Source: Streptomyces bathyalis (GTDB lineage Bacteria; Actinomycetota; Actinomycetes; Streptomycetales; Streptomycetaceae). From it: a stretch of DNA of 64,000 nucleotides. The notes under the pieces are model-generated. The model was not told the origin of the DNA. It made no database searches and worked only from the letters and a program-made list of their open reading frames with translations. Every line of letters begins with the position of its first letter. The first letter of the stretch is position 1. Where the stretch lies: assembly GCF_015910445.1 (NCBI RefSeq), contig NZ_CP048882.1:2232001-2296000 (forward strand). The letters are read 5' to 3'. A program made the translations under genes and the position numbers. This document shows positions 24,395 through 32,674 of this stretch, piece after piece.

Positions 24395-25828
24395 TCACCT
24401 CTTGAGGGGGCAGCTCCTCGTCAGCTCCGCCTGCGAGGCGCCGTCCGGCCTGGGCACGTCGCGGCTGCGCGGCGGCTCCGTGCCGTCGTCGAGCCAGTGC
24501 TCCAGTGCCGTGAACGCGGAGCGGTGGCACGGCGTGAGAGGCCGCAGCTTGTCGGGGAAGGTGTCCGCGAGCGAGTCGACGTGGTTGCCGTCCTCGACGC
24601 GGTAGTAGCGGAAGAGCCCGCCGCGTCCGGAGTCGCGCACCATGCGGGCGTAGACGTCAGAGTCCTCGCCGATCGGCAGCAGGGTGTCGAGGGTGCCGTG
24701 CAGCGTGATCAGCGGTTTGCCGATCCGCCCGGTGAGCCCGGCCCGTGCGACGGCCCGGCGGACGTCGTCGGGACGGTCGCCGTATTCGTAGTCCGCGTCG
24801 CACGGCGGACCGTCCGGGTCCCCGGGCGCGCAGAACGGGGTACCGGCCTCGGTGTCCCCGTCGAAGCCTGGATCCATCTCCTCGCGGTACACCCGCTGGG
24901 TGAGGTCCCAGTAGTTCTTGTGGAAGTAGGGCCACAGGAATTCGGAGCCGCGCGGGAATCCGGCGCGGTGCAGGGCCTTCCTGGCCTTCGCCGCGCCGGG
25001 GCCGCCGGCGGCGTACGCCGGGTAGTGGCGCAGCGCCTGCGGCAGGAAGGTCAGCAGGTTCGGCCGCTCGCCGCCTGCCCGCCACAGCGTGCCCTCCCAG
25101 TCGACGCCGCCGTCGTAGAGCTCGGGACGGTTCTCCAGCTGCCAGCGCACGAGGTAGCCGCCGTTGGACATGCCCGTTGCCAGGGTGCGCTCGGGCGGAC
25201 GCCGGTAGTGATCGGCGACCGTCGCGCGGGCGGCGCGCGTGAGCTGCGTGACGCGCTGGTTCCACTCGGCGATCGCGTCCCCGGGTGTCCGTCCGTCGCG
25301 GTAGAAGGACGCGCCGGTGTTGCCCTTGTCGGTGGCGGCGAACGCGTAGCCGCGCTCGAGCGCCCAGTCGCCGATGGCCCGGTCGTTGGCGTACTGCTCA
25401 CGGTTGCCGGGCGAGCCGCTGACGACGAGGCCGCCGTTCCAGCGGGCGGGCAGCCGCAGCACGAACTGGGAGTCGTGCTGCCAGCCGTTGTTGGTGTTCG
25501 TCGCCGAGGTGTCCGGGAAGTAGCCGTCGATCTGGAGGCCCGGCACACCCTTCGGCGTGGGCAGCCCCGCAGGGGTCAGACCTGCCCAGTCGGCGGGATC
25601 GGTGTGTCCCGACTCCACGGTGCCCGCCGTCGTCAACTCGTCGAGACAGGCCGACCTTTGATGTTCGGCTCCGGGTACGCGCGGTATGTCCGTCCGGGCA
25701 CAGCCGCGGTCCGCGTCCTGCTGCGCGGCCACACCGCCGGATGCGGGGAAGGAGAGCATTGCGGCGGTGAGCGCGGCGACGGTCGCGAGGCGGTACGGGC
25801 GTACGGCGGCGCTGCTGGCCCGTTTCAT
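24395..25828 (-). CDS. secreted alpha/beta-hydrolase, tannase/3-hydroxybutyrate-oligomer-hydrolase-like
   Basis: A 477-residue exported hydrolase. The ATG at 25828 is used because GGAGG lies 8 bp before it; an ATG five codons upstream lacks a site. The signal peptide is basic then hydrophobic (YRLATVAALTAAMLSFPASG). The nucleophile elbow is TGMSNGGYLV, the acid is in ITLHGTLDTLLP, and the histidine is in VEDGNHVDSLAD, all in the right order. ARWNGGLVVSGSPGNREQYANDRAIGDWALERG resembles the oxyanion-side segment of tannase/feruloyl-esterase and hydroxybutyrate-oligomer hydrolases. Cysteine pairs (FCAPG..PPC) suggest disulfides. The true ester substrate is uncertain. Confidence 0.75.
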   Translation of the reverse strand: MKRASSAAVRPYRLATVAALTAAMLSFPASGGVAAQQDADRGCARTDIPRVPGAEHQRSACLDELTTAGTVESGHTDPADWAGLTPAGLPTPKGVPGLQIDGYFPDTSATNTNNGWQHDSQFVLRLPARWNGGLVVSGSPGNREQYANDRAIGDWALERGYAFAATDKGNTGASFYRDGRTPGDAIAEWNQRVTQLTRAARATVADHYRRPPERTLATGMSNGGYLVRWQLENRPELYDGGVDWEGTLWRAGGERPNLLTFLPQALRHYPAYAAGGPGAAKARKALHRAGFPRGSEFLWPYFHKNYWDLTQRVYREEMDPGFDGDTEAGTPFCAPGDPDGPPCDADYEYGDRPDDVRRAVARAGLTGRIGKPLITLHGTLDTLLPIGEDSDVYARMVRDSGRGGLFRYYRVEDGNHVDSLADTFPDKLRPLTPCHRSAFTALEHWLDDGTEPPRSRDVPRPDGASQAELTRSCPLKR

Positions 25829-26122
25829 CGCAGTGGCCTCCATGGGGGCTGTGTCCGGCGGGCGGCCGGGCCGGGGTCCGGCGTGGTGAGTGCCCGCAGG
25901 CTATGAGCCCCCTCCGCACACGGCACACGTGACGGACCGCCACCTTCCGCGCCCGCGCGGTGGTGCCCGGCCACACGCCCGGGCATGCGAATCGCGACCG
26001 TCCACAGATGGTGGACAGCAGCCAGCGCCCTGCCGCACGCGAACCCGCCTGCGCGGCAGGTCGGTTGAGGGCCGGCGCAGGTGTCGCACGTGTCCCGGGC
26101 AGCGCAGGGCGCGCCGCAGCCG

Positions 26123-26216
26123 TCAGTGGTAGAGCACCGACTGGATCTTCGGGTCGTCGATGTTGTGCCGGTCGTACCAGTAGTAGCCGGCGGTCCGGCC
26201 GGACCTTCATAGGGTC
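26123..26216 (-). pseudogene. possible C-terminal remnant of a lost gene
   Basis: On the minus strand, AGYYWYDRHNIDDPKIQSVL followed by two residues and a TGA (26123-26125) looks like a natural protein C-terminus; a -YYWY-x-N-I-D-D-P-x-ending is reminiscent of periplasmic sugar-binding proteins of ABC importers. An in-frame stop (26217-26219) lies about 30 codons upstream, so no complete gene exists. It may be all that is left of a deleted gene. The resemblance is from memory and the piece is very short. Confidence 0.3.
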
Positions 26217-26232
26217 TCCATACGACAGGCCC

Positions 26233-26266
26233 GTCGATTTCGCCGCAGCGGCGGGCCGAAATCGAC
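26233..26266. repeat. 10-bp inverted repeat next to the gene remnant
   Basis: GTCGATTTCG (26233-26242) pairs with CGAAATCGAC (26257-26266); the loop contains a further GC-rich repeat. It could be a former operator or terminator, or a deletion scar. No IS terminal repeat partner was found. Confidence 0.45.
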
Positions 26267-26397
26267 TCCGTAGGGCGCCTGACCAGGCATGCGTACGCGT
26301 CCAGTCCGTACGCCCGCGCACGGACGGCGAAACGGCCCGCCCGCATCCCTGGCGACCTGGACGCGGAACGGGCCGGGCTCCCCCGGGCCGGCCGAGG

Positions 26398-27246
26398 CTA
26401 GACCGTCATCGGGGTCCGCTCCGAGGAGGAGTCGTGAGCCCGGGCTGCCACCTCGGTCTCGACCTCCCGGTGGAGGCGCTCGCAGGTACGGCTGATGAGC
26501 CGCGAGACGTGCATCTGGGAGATTCCGAGCTGCTCGGCGATGCTGCTCTGCGTCATGTCGCAGAAGAAGCGCAGGTAGAGGATGTAGCGCTCGCGCTCCG
26601 GCAGGTTGCGCAGCTGCGGCTTGACCGCCTCGCGGTAGGTCACGCGGTCGAAGCCGGGCTCGGTGGCTCCGAGGGTGTCGAGCAGGGAGTAGCCGTCCTC
26701 GTTCTTGGACAGCTCGGCGTCGAGCGACAGCGCGCTGTAGCTCTCCAGCGCCTCCATGCCGATGACGACGTCCTCCTGGCTGAGTCCGCTGTGCTCGGCG
26801 ATCTGCGCCACGGTGGGCGAGCGGTCATCGAGGGTGACGCCCAGTTCGCGGCTGCTGGCACGTACGCGGTTGCGCAGCTCCTGCACGCGGCGCGGCACGT
26901 GCAGATCCCACATGTAGTCGCGGAAGTGCCGCTTGATCTCCCCGACGATGGTCGGCACCGCGAAGCTCTCGAAGGCGCACCCACGGGCCGGGTCGTAGCG
27001 CGCGACGGCCTTGACCAGCCCCAGCGCGGCGACCTGCTGCAGGTCCTCGAGATTCTCGCCGCGGTTGCGGAAGCGCTGGGCGAGGCGGTCGGCCATGGGC
27101 ATCCAGGCCCGTACGACCTCCTGGCGCAGCTCCTCCTTCTCCGCCCCGTCCGGCAGTGACGTGATGCGCTCGAAGTGTGCGGCGGTGTCGGGTGCATCGT
27201 CATGCGGGTGGCGTGCGTGCTTCGCACGGAATCGAACTGCTGACAT
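26398..27246 (-). CDS. second SigB/SigF-type RNA polymerase sigma factor
   Basis: A 282-residue group 3 sigma factor. Region 2: RFRNRGENLEDLQQVAALGLVKAVARYDPARGCAFESFAVPTIVGEIKRHFRD, split here as the core and -10 recognition helices. Region 4 HTH: MTQSSIAEQLGISQMHVSRLISRTCERL. The N-terminus is His/Asp-rich with no known domain. GGGAGG precedes the ATG by 9 bp. It is clearly a paralogue of the factor at 22975 but differs in region 3 and lacks an adjacent anti-sigma gene. An unusual perfect palindrome lies about 150 bp upstream and may control it. Confidence 0.9.
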   Translation of the reverse strand: MSAVRFRAKHARHPHDDAPDTAAHFERITSLPDGAEKEELRQEVVRAWMPMADRLAQRFRNRGENLEDLQQVAALGLVKAVARYDPARGCAFESFAVPTIVGEIKRHFRDYMWDLHVPRRVQELRNRVRASSRELGVTLDDRSPTVAQIAEHSGLSQEDVVIGMEALESYSALSLDAELSKNEDGYSLLDTLGATEPGFDRVTYREAVKPQLRNLPERERYILYLRFFCDMTQSSIAEQLGISQMHVSRLISRTCERLHREVETEVAARAHDSSSERTPMTV

Positions 27247-27369
27247 GACCTGATGCCTCCCGGTGCGCGGTAACTACGGGTAGCGCGTCACCACGGGAAC
27301 CGACACAGCGATCAAGCGCGGCGGCGCCGACCGCCCTCCCGCAGCTGTGCCTACTGGCCGAAGCACATT

Positions 27370-27386
27370 GGGTGCTCAAAGCACCC
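27370..27386. repeat. 7-bp hairpin in the sigma factor upstream region
   Basis: GGGTGCT (27370-27376) and AGCACCC (27380-27386) form a tight dyad with a CAA centre, immediately beside the larger palindrome. It could be a repressor site or part of the leader. Confidence 0.4.
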
Positions 27387-27389
27387 GAA

Positions 27390-27413
27390 GAGTAATGACA
27401 CCGGTCATTACTC
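27390..27413. promoter_or_regulatory. perfect 24-bp palindrome, probable TetR-type operator
   Basis: GAGTAATGAC (27390-27399) and GTCATTACTC (27404-27413) are exact inverted copies around ACCG. Long AT-containing palindromes of this sort in GC-rich DNA are typical of TetR-family operators. It sits about 145 bp upstream of the second sigma gene and downstream of a terminator, so the sigma gene is the natural target. Confidence 0.6.
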
Positions 27414-27498
27414 CCGATCCCCTTCAAACTACGTCGCTGGCGTCCCTTGTGCCACACGTACGCCGTGTTTCGCCCGAGGCTTTCCGGTGACGCACGAA

Positions 27499-27530
27499 GG
27501 CCCCGGGTGCGCAGCAGCGCACCCGGGGCC
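27499..27530. terminator. perfect 14-bp inverted repeat, terminator of the diiron protein gene
   Basis: Positions 27499-27512 and 27517-27530 are exact reverse complements with an AGCA loop. It is 20 bp beyond the stop of the left-going diiron protein gene and upstream of the sigma gene control region. Confidence 0.8.
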
Positions 27531-27550
27531 CCAAAGCCCTGCCGTCAGCG

Positions 27551-28681
27551 TCAGCGCCCGGAGTCGGCCTCCGCTTCCTCGCGCTCACCCTCGGCGATCG
27601 CGTCGGCGACCTCGGTGGTCCTTTCCGCTTCCTCCGCGGCGAACCGTTCCGCATCCAGCTTCTCGGCGATCTCTTCATCCTGGGCCATGAGCAGGTCCAG
27701 GTTCTGGTTCCCCATCTCGAAGACGCCCATGTCGACGTAGGCGCGCTGCAGCCGCTCGCCCCACAGCCCGATGTCGCGCACGCACGGCACGATGCGGCTG
27801 AAGAGCAGCTGCCGGAAGAGCTTCAGGAAGTCCGACTGCTCGCTGAAGGCCTCGGCCTCCTCCTTCGGGACGCCGAAGTTCTCCAGCACCTCGACGCCCT
27901 TGAGGCGGTCCCGCATGAGGTAGCAGCCCTCGATGACGAAGTCCTCGCGCTCCCGCAGCTCCGCGTCGGTGAGCTGCTTGTAGTAGTCACGCAGCGCCAT
28001 GCGTCCGAAGGCGACGTGCCGGGCCTCGTCCTGCATGACGTAAGCCAGGATCTGCTTGGGCAGCGGCTTGTTCGTCGTGTCGCGGATCATGCCGAAGGCG
28101 GCGAGCGCCAGCCCCTCGATGAGCACCTGCATCCCCAGGTACGGCATGTCCCAGCGGGAGTCGCGGAGGGTGTCGCCGAGCAGCGACTGGAGGTTGTCGT
28201 TGATCGGGTAGACCATCCCGATCTTCTCGTGCAGGAAGCGCCCGTAGATCTCGGCGTGCCGGGCCTCGTCCATGGTCTGCGTCGCGGAGTAGAACTTCGC
28301 GTCCAGGTCGGGGACGGACTCCACGATCCGCGCCGCGCAGACCATCGCGCCCTGTTCGCCGTGGAGGAACTGGCTGAACTGCCAGGACGCGTAGTGCTGC
28401 CGAAGATCGGCCCGCTCGGAGTCGTTCATCTTGTCCCAGTAGGACGTGCCGTAGAGCGACATGGCCTCGTCCGGGGTGCCGAGCGGGTCCTTCGGGTCCA
28501 CCTCGAGGTCCCAGTCGATGCGGAGCTGCCCGTCCCACTGCTTGTCCTTGCCCTTCTGGTAGAGGGCGAGGAGACGGTCGCGTCCGTCGTCGTAGTCCCA
28601 GCTGAAGCGGGCCGCCCCCGAGGCCGGCACCTCCCACTCCGCGGCTCCCGGACCGTGGACGTAGAGGTCGTGCGTGGACAT
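27551..28681 (-). CDS. ferritin-like R2-type diiron protein
   Basis: A 376-residue protein starting at ATG 28681, six bases after AGGAGG. Four diiron ligand clusters are visible in order: HGEQGAMVCAA, MDEARHAEIYG, VLIEGLALAAF and MQDEARHVAFG, the E / E-x-x-H / E / E-x-x-H pattern of ribonucleotide reductase R2-like and related oxygenases. The first 60 residues carry several tryptophans (SWDYDDG, WDGQLRIDWD). The C-terminal 40 residues are a Glu/Ala-rich charged tail. There is no signal peptide. It diverges from an AurF-type diiron gene. An oxygenase or hydroxylase role is likely; R2 tyrosyl-radical function is not supported because no R1 gene is near. Confidence 0.8.
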   Translation of the reverse strand: MSTHDLYVHGPGAAEWEVPASGAARFSWDYDDGRDRLLALYQKGKDKQWDGQLRIDWDLEVDPKDPLGTPDEAMSLYGTSYWDKMNDSERADLRQHYASWQFSQFLHGEQGAMVCAARIVESVPDLDAKFYSATQTMDEARHAEIYGRFLHEKIGMVYPINDNLQSLLGDTLRDSRWDMPYLGMQVLIEGLALAAFGMIRDTTNKPLPKQILAYVMQDEARHVAFGRMALRDYYKQLTDAELREREDFVIEGCYLMRDRLKGVEVLENFGVPKEEAEAFSEQSDFLKLFRQLLFSRIVPCVRDIGLWGERLQRAYVDMGVFEMGNQNLDLLMAQDEEIAEKLDAERFAAEEAERTTEVADAIAEGEREEAEADSGR

Positions 28682-28810
28682 GGACGCCTCCTGACACCGG
28701 GCTGCTGGGGCCCTGCCCGGGGCAACCAGGGCCCGTGAGCAGGTAGTTGGCAGGCTCACACGCCTGTTACCACCTGGTCAACAAGAGCTGCGCAATGTGT
28801 GTCGCAGGGA

Positions 28811-28840
28811 TTGACTCGCTTACTGACAGGCAGTCTCATA
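28811..28840 (+). promoter_or_regulatory. promoter and dyad before the AurF-type gene
   Basis: TTGACT (28811-28816) lies upstream of a TCATAA-like element, and between them is an ACTG-N5-CAGT dyad (28822-28834). A repressor bound there would block the promoter; the TetR gene after the target is a candidate. A GTAACT direct repeat follows near 28887-28901. Confidence 0.4.
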
Positions 28841-28919
28841 AGACCTGACGGCCTTGGGGTCTCCCCGGGCCGGAGACCGAGGGGAAGTAACTTCGGTAAC
28901 TCACGAAGAGGTGCCCAGC

Positions 28920-29876
28920 ATGACGATCACCCCTGACACGGCCACCGACGAGAAGACCGGTATCCAGCCGCTCCGGGACGCCCTCGGCCTGCTCAAGGAC
29001 CGGGAGCAGGTCGCCGAGCGCCTGCTGGACTCCTCCAAGAAGCACTCGTTCGACCCGGACGAGGAGCTGGACTGGGACGCGCCCTTCGAGGAGGGCAAGT
29101 GGTTCTGGCCGCCGGAGCTCGTCTCGCTCTACGACACCCCCATGTGGAAGCGGATGTCCGAGGAGCAGCGCCTCGACCTCGCCCGCCACGAAGCCGGCTC
29201 GCTCGCCTCCCTCGGCATCTGGTTCGAGGTCATCCTGATGCAGCTGCTGGTGCGCCACATCTACGACAAGCCGCTCACCAGCAGCCACGTGCGCTACGCC
29301 CTCACGGAGATAGAGGACGAGTGCCGGCACTCCAAGATGTTCGCCCGGCTGATCACCAAGAGCGGAGTCCCCCCGTACCCCGTCTCGCGCCTGCACCACA
29401 ACCTCGCGCGGCTGCTCAAGTCCGTCTCCACGACCCCCGGGTCCTTCACCGCCACGCTCCTCGGCGAGGAGATCCTCGACTGGATGCAGCGCCTGACGTT
29501 CCCCGACGAGCGCATCCAGCCGCTCGTGCGAGGCGTCACGCGCATCCACGTCGTCGAGGAGGCGCGGCACGTGCGGTACGCGCGTGAGGAGCTGCGCCGC
29601 CAGATGGTCAGCTGCCCCCGCTGGGAGGCGGAGTTCACCCGCATCAGCTCGGGCGAGGCGGCCCGCGTCTTCTCGATCTCCTTCATCAACCCGGAGGTCT
29701 ATACGAACGTGGGCCTGGACAAGCGCGAGGCGATGGCGCAGGTCAAGGCCAGCGGACACCGCCGCGAGGTGATGCAGACCGGTGCCCGGCGGCTCACCGA
29801 CTTCCTGGACGAGATCGGCGTCATGCGCGGCATCGGCCGCAAGCTGTGGGTCAGCTCCGGTCTCCTGGCCCGGTAG
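28920..29876 (+). CDS. AurF-type diiron oxygenase
   Basis: A 318-residue protein of the p-aminobenzoate N-oxygenase AurF family. The ligand helices read IEDECRHSKMFARL, GEEILDWMQRL and VVEEARHVRYAREEL, giving the E-x-x-H, E and E-x-x-H pattern; an earlier glutamate is in WFEVILMQ. AurF oxidises an aromatic amine, but relatives hydroxylate other substrates, so the substrate is open. The ATG at 28920 follows GAAGAGG. It is divergent from another diiron protein gene and followed after 36 bp by a TetR gene. No secondary-metabolite genes are adjacent, which argues for a stand-alone oxidative function. Confidence 0.82.
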   Translation: MTITPDTATDEKTGIQPLRDALGLLKDREQVAERLLDSSKKHSFDPDEELDWDAPFEEGKWFWPPELVSLYDTPMWKRMSEEQRLDLARHEAGSLASLGIWFEVILMQLLVRHIYDKPLTSSHVRYALTEIEDECRHSKMFARLITKSGVPPYPVSRLHHNLARLLKSVSTTPGSFTATLLGEEILDWMQRLTFPDERIQPLVRGVTRIHVVEEARHVRYAREELRRQMVSCPRWEAEFTRISSGEAARVFSISFINPEVYTNVGLDKREAMAQVKASGHRREVMQTGARRLTDFLDEIGVMRGIGRKLWVSSGLLAR

Positions 29877-29912
29877 GGACCCGCCGGGAGGTGTCCCGGT
29901 TACGCTCGTGGA

Positions 29913-30668
29913 ATGAGCAGCAGCGGCACGGCACCGGCGTATCGCAGGCTGAGCGTGGACGAACGGCGTACGCAGCTGATCGGCACCGCGCTCGGCCTCT
30001 TCGCCCACAATCCGCCAGAGGACGTCTCGCTCGACGACGTGGCGGCCACCGCCGGTGTCTCGCGCCCGCTGGTCTACCGCTACTTCCCGGGAGGCAAGCA
30101 GCAGTTGTACGAGGCGGCCCTGCGCAGCGCGGCCGACGAACTGGAGCAGTGCTTCGCCGAGGCCCAGACCGGGCCGCTCACGCGGCGGCTCGTGCGGGCC
30201 CTGGAGCGCTACCTCGCGTTCGTCGACCAGCACGACGCGGGCTTCATGGCTCTGCTGCAGGGCGGCAGCGTCGTACAGACCTCGCGTACGCACGCGATCG
30301 TCGACGAGGTGCGGCGGGCCGCCGCCGACCAGATCCTCTTCCACCTCGGCTACCAGCCGGGTGGCCAGGTGGCGGGTCCCCGGCTGCGCATGACGGTCAG
30401 CACGTGGATAACGGTGGTCGAGGCCGCGTCCCTGATGTGGCTGGACCAGGACAAGCAGCCGCCCGTCAACGAGCTGCGCGACTGGCTTCTGGACCACTTC
30501 GTCGCCCTGCTGATGGCGTCCGCCACGAGGGACGCCGAGACGGCCCGGATCGTCCGGCACGCCCTTGACCTGGAGGAGGGCGACGGCCCGGTCGGCGAGC
30601 TGGCCCGGCGGATGCTGCCCGTCGTCGGCGACAAGGGACACCTCCTGGACGTCCCGGGCAAGGCCTGA
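29913..30668 (+). CDS. TetR-family transcriptional regulator
   Basis: A 251-residue regulator. The HTH is near the N-terminus: VSLDDVAATAGVSRPLVYRYFPGGKQQLYEAAL, with the recognition helix at SRPLVYRYF. The remaining 180 residues form the helical ligand-binding domain. The -10-like TACGCT lies about 6 bp before the ATG, so the message may be leaderless. It follows the AurF-type gene by 36 bp and may repress the divergent diiron genes; that is inference from position and from the dyad at 28822-28834. Confidence 0.88.
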   Translation: MSSSGTAPAYRRLSVDERRTQLIGTALGLFAHNPPEDVSLDDVAATAGVSRPLVYRYFPGGKQQLYEAALRSAADELEQCFAEAQTGPLTRRLVRALERYLAFVDQHDAGFMALLQGGSVVQTSRTHAIVDEVRRAAADQILFHLGYQPGGQVAGPRLRMTVSTWITVVEAASLMWLDQDKQPPVNELRDWLLDHFVALLMASATRDAETARIVRHALDLEEGDGPVGELARRMLPVVGDKGHLLDVPGKA

Positions 30669-30730
30669 CCGCAGGGGATGGCCGGAAGAAGGAACTTAAA
30701 GAAAGCTTGAAGAACTCCTATCCTGGCTCC

Positions 30731-31207
30731 ATGTCCACCCAACTGTCCTGGCAAGCCAAGGAGGCCACGGTCGGCGAGCTCGCCGAACGCGCCGGAGTGG
30801 CCACCTCCGCGCTGCGCTACTACGAGCGCGAGGGTCTGATCCACAGCCGCCGGACCCCCGGCAACCAGCGCCGCTACAGCCGCGACACCCTGCGCAGGGT
30901 CGCCTTCATCCGCGCCTCCCAGCGCCTGGGAATGCCGCTGGCCGCCATCCGTGAGGCGCTCGCGCTGCTGCCGGAGAACCGCACGCCCACGCGCGAGGAC
31001 TGGGCGAGGGTCTCGGAGTGCTGGCGTGAGGACCTCAACCAGCGCATCAAGCTGATGACGCAGCTGCGCGACCATCTGACCGAGTGCATCGGCTGCGGCT
31101 GTCTCTCCCTGGAGCACTGCGCGCTGGCCAATCCCTACGACAAGCTCGGCGAGGACGGACCCGGCCCGCGTTCTCTCGCGGGCTGCGCCTCGGACGAGTG
31201 CGGCTGA
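30731..31207 (+). CDS. soxR: SoxR-type MerR-family redox regulator
   Basis: A 158-residue MerR protein. The HTH VGELAERAGVATSALRYYEREGLI is at the N-terminus, followed by the dimerisation helix. Four cysteines in ECIGCGCLSLEHC reproduce the 2Fe-2S ligand set of SoxR (C-x2-C-x-C-x5-C). In Streptomyces, SoxR senses redox-active compounds such as pigmented antibiotics and activates oxidases and transporters rather than a soxS gene. A TTAAAG/TATCCT pair with 17-bp spacing lies right before the ATG, so the transcript may be leaderless. The neighbouring diiron oxygenases are possible targets, although no clear SoxR box was found before them. Confidence 0.88.
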   Translation: MSTQLSWQAKEATVGELAERAGVATSALRYYEREGLIHSRRTPGNQRRYSRDTLRRVAFIRASQRLGMPLAAIREALALLPENRTPTREDWARVSECWREDLNQRIKLMTQLRDHLTECIGCGCLSLEHCALANPYDKLGEDGPGPRSLAGCASDECG

Positions 31208-31234
31208 CCCGGAAAGCGGAGGCTGGAGCAGCAA

Positions 31235-31498
31235 ATGCGCAGCGAGGACAGCGTTTTCGTCGGCGGACCGCTGGACGGCCGCATCTTGCCGGTGCTGACC
31301 GGGATCGACGGACGTCCACCGAAAAGTTACGAGGTGCCCGTACCGTCCGCGGACGACGGGCCCGCCGTGGTCCACGTCTACCGGCTGGAACCTGCCGCCT
31401 TCACACCCCGGCTGGGCATCCCCCGCGGCTGGCGCTACGTGCACGAACCTGACGGACGCCCCCGCGGGAAGCTCCGTTGGCCGTGGAGCCGGGACTAG
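31235..31498 (+). CDS. small conserved hypothetical protein
   Basis: An 87-residue protein with the start [16 protein letters not shown], a G-G-P-x-D-G motif seen in many short Streptomyces proteins, then VVHVYRLEP and a basic, tryptophan-containing end. No catalytic residue or membrane segment is seen. GGAGCAG precedes the ATG. It follows the soxR-type gene by 27 bp in the same direction and may be cotranscribed. Function unknown. Confidence 0.65.
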   Translation: MRSEDSVFVGGPLDGRILPVLTGIDGRPPKSYEVPVPSADDGPAVVHVYRLEPAAFTPRLGIPRGWRYVHEPDGRPRGKLRWPWSRD

Positions 31499-31667
31499 CA
31501 CGGGCCGCCCGCGATCCGTCCGCCCCCGGGCCTGGCGGGGCCAGCGGCCGCAGTCGCCTCTGGCACATCCGTGACGATTTCTGAGGCTGACGTGAAGTTT
31601 GCGAAGAACTGCGACGGTTCTGTTCCTGCCGTCCCCTTGTACACGCTGTGCGCCTAGGCTGCCGAGC

Positions 31668-32531
31668 GTGATCCAAGGGATGGCTGGCCTAGGTAGCACA
31701 GACCCCCAACAGGTGGGCCCGTACCGCCTCCACGGCGTACTCGGCGACGGCCGTATGGGAACCGTCTACCTCGGGCGGGGGGCACCGCAGCGCGGCGCGC
31801 GCAAGCAACTCGTCGCAGTGCGGGCCCTGCGACCCGAGTTGCTCCGCGACCGGCCGCTGCGCGCACGCCTGCGCCAGGAGATGCAGGCGGCCGCGAGCGG
31901 CGTGCGCAGTGACTACGTGGCGGACGCGGCCGGCTGCGAACTCGACAGCGCACAGCCGTGGATAGCCAACGCCTTCGTGCCCGGTGTCTCCCTGGAAGCC
32001 CTGGTCTCGAAGTACGGCCCGATGCCGGAGTCGTCGGTACGCGCCCTGGGCGGCGCGCTGGCACGGTCCCTGATGGCCCTTCATGCGGCACGGATAACGC
32101 ACCGCGACCTGGGCCCCCACAACGTGATGCTCGCACTGGACACGCCACGGGTCGTCGACTACGGCCTGGCACTGGGCAACATGAGCGGCCCGGCCACCGA
32201 CGAAATGGCCGACGACGTCTTCGACCTGGGCGCGACCCTGGTCTACGCATGCAGCGCCCACCAGCCCTTCGCCGGGAACATGCTGCCGATGGCGCGCGAG
32301 GATCCCGACCTGACGGGCGTTCCGGACGGGCTGTGCCCCGCGCTCTTCGCGTGCCTGCACAAGACCCCGGAGTCCCGTCCGCCCCCCAGCGTCCTCACGC
32401 ACGCACTCGACCTCGCCGACACGGCGGAACTGCCCGCCTCCGAGTGGCTGCCCGAGCCGTACGTGCACGAGATCGGGCAAGTGAACGAAGCCGCCCGCCG
32501 TGTGATGGGACGTCGCCTCTTCGGCAGGTGA
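31668..32531 (+). CDS. Ser/Thr protein kinase-like protein, probable pseudokinase
   Basis: A 287-residue cytoplasmic protein with a Hanks-type kinase fold but changed key residues. The glycine loop is VLGDGRMGTVYLG. The VAxK lysine is replaced (QLVAVRALRPE), the catalytic loop reads HRDLGPHNVML with the usual lysine missing, and DFG is VVDYGLALG. Phosphate transfer is therefore unlikely or much weakened; a scaffold or ligand-binding role is more probable. The GTG at 31668 is chosen because a TAGGCT -10 element lies 8-13 bp upstream, typical of a leaderless message; an ATG at 31680 is the alternative. No transmembrane or PASTA region follows. It does not share an operon with its neighbours. 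Confidence 0.78.
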   Translation: MIQGMAGLGSTDPQQVGPYRLHGVLGDGRMGTVYLGRGAPQRGARKQLVAVRALRPELLRDRPLRARLRQEMQAAASGVRSDYVADAAGCELDSAQPWIANAFVPGVSLEALVSKYGPMPESSVRALGGALARSLMALHAARITHRDLGPHNVMLALDTPRVVDYGLALGNMSGPATDEMADDVFDLGATLVYACSAHQPFAGNMLPMAREDPDLTGVPDGLCPALFACLHKTPESRPPPSVLTHALDLADTAELPASEWLPEPYVHEIGQVNEAARRVMGRRLFGR

Positions 32532-32674
32532 CCCGGCCGTCCGTGCGCCGCCGCACGGGCGACGCCCGCGCACCCTTCGGGTGACGGACCGGGAAGAGGG
32601 CCGGGCAACCCCGCCGGTAACAAGCACCGCCGTGCACCATCGCTCCGGTAGCGAGTCTGATCGGAGGCGAGTCG

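Larger units (their letters stand above)
25829..26397. other. 569-bp region between esterase and sigma factor genes with a gene remnant
   Basis: No intact gene. It holds a short piece of protein-like sequence on the minus strand (26123-26216) and a hairpin at 26233-26266. The rest is GC-rich with no coding bias I can defend. Confidence 0.5.

Noticed and set aside
27551-28681. Ribonucleotide reductase small subunit
   Set aside because: The diiron ligands fit the R2 fold, but no large-subunit gene is near and the length and charged tail differ from R2 proteins.
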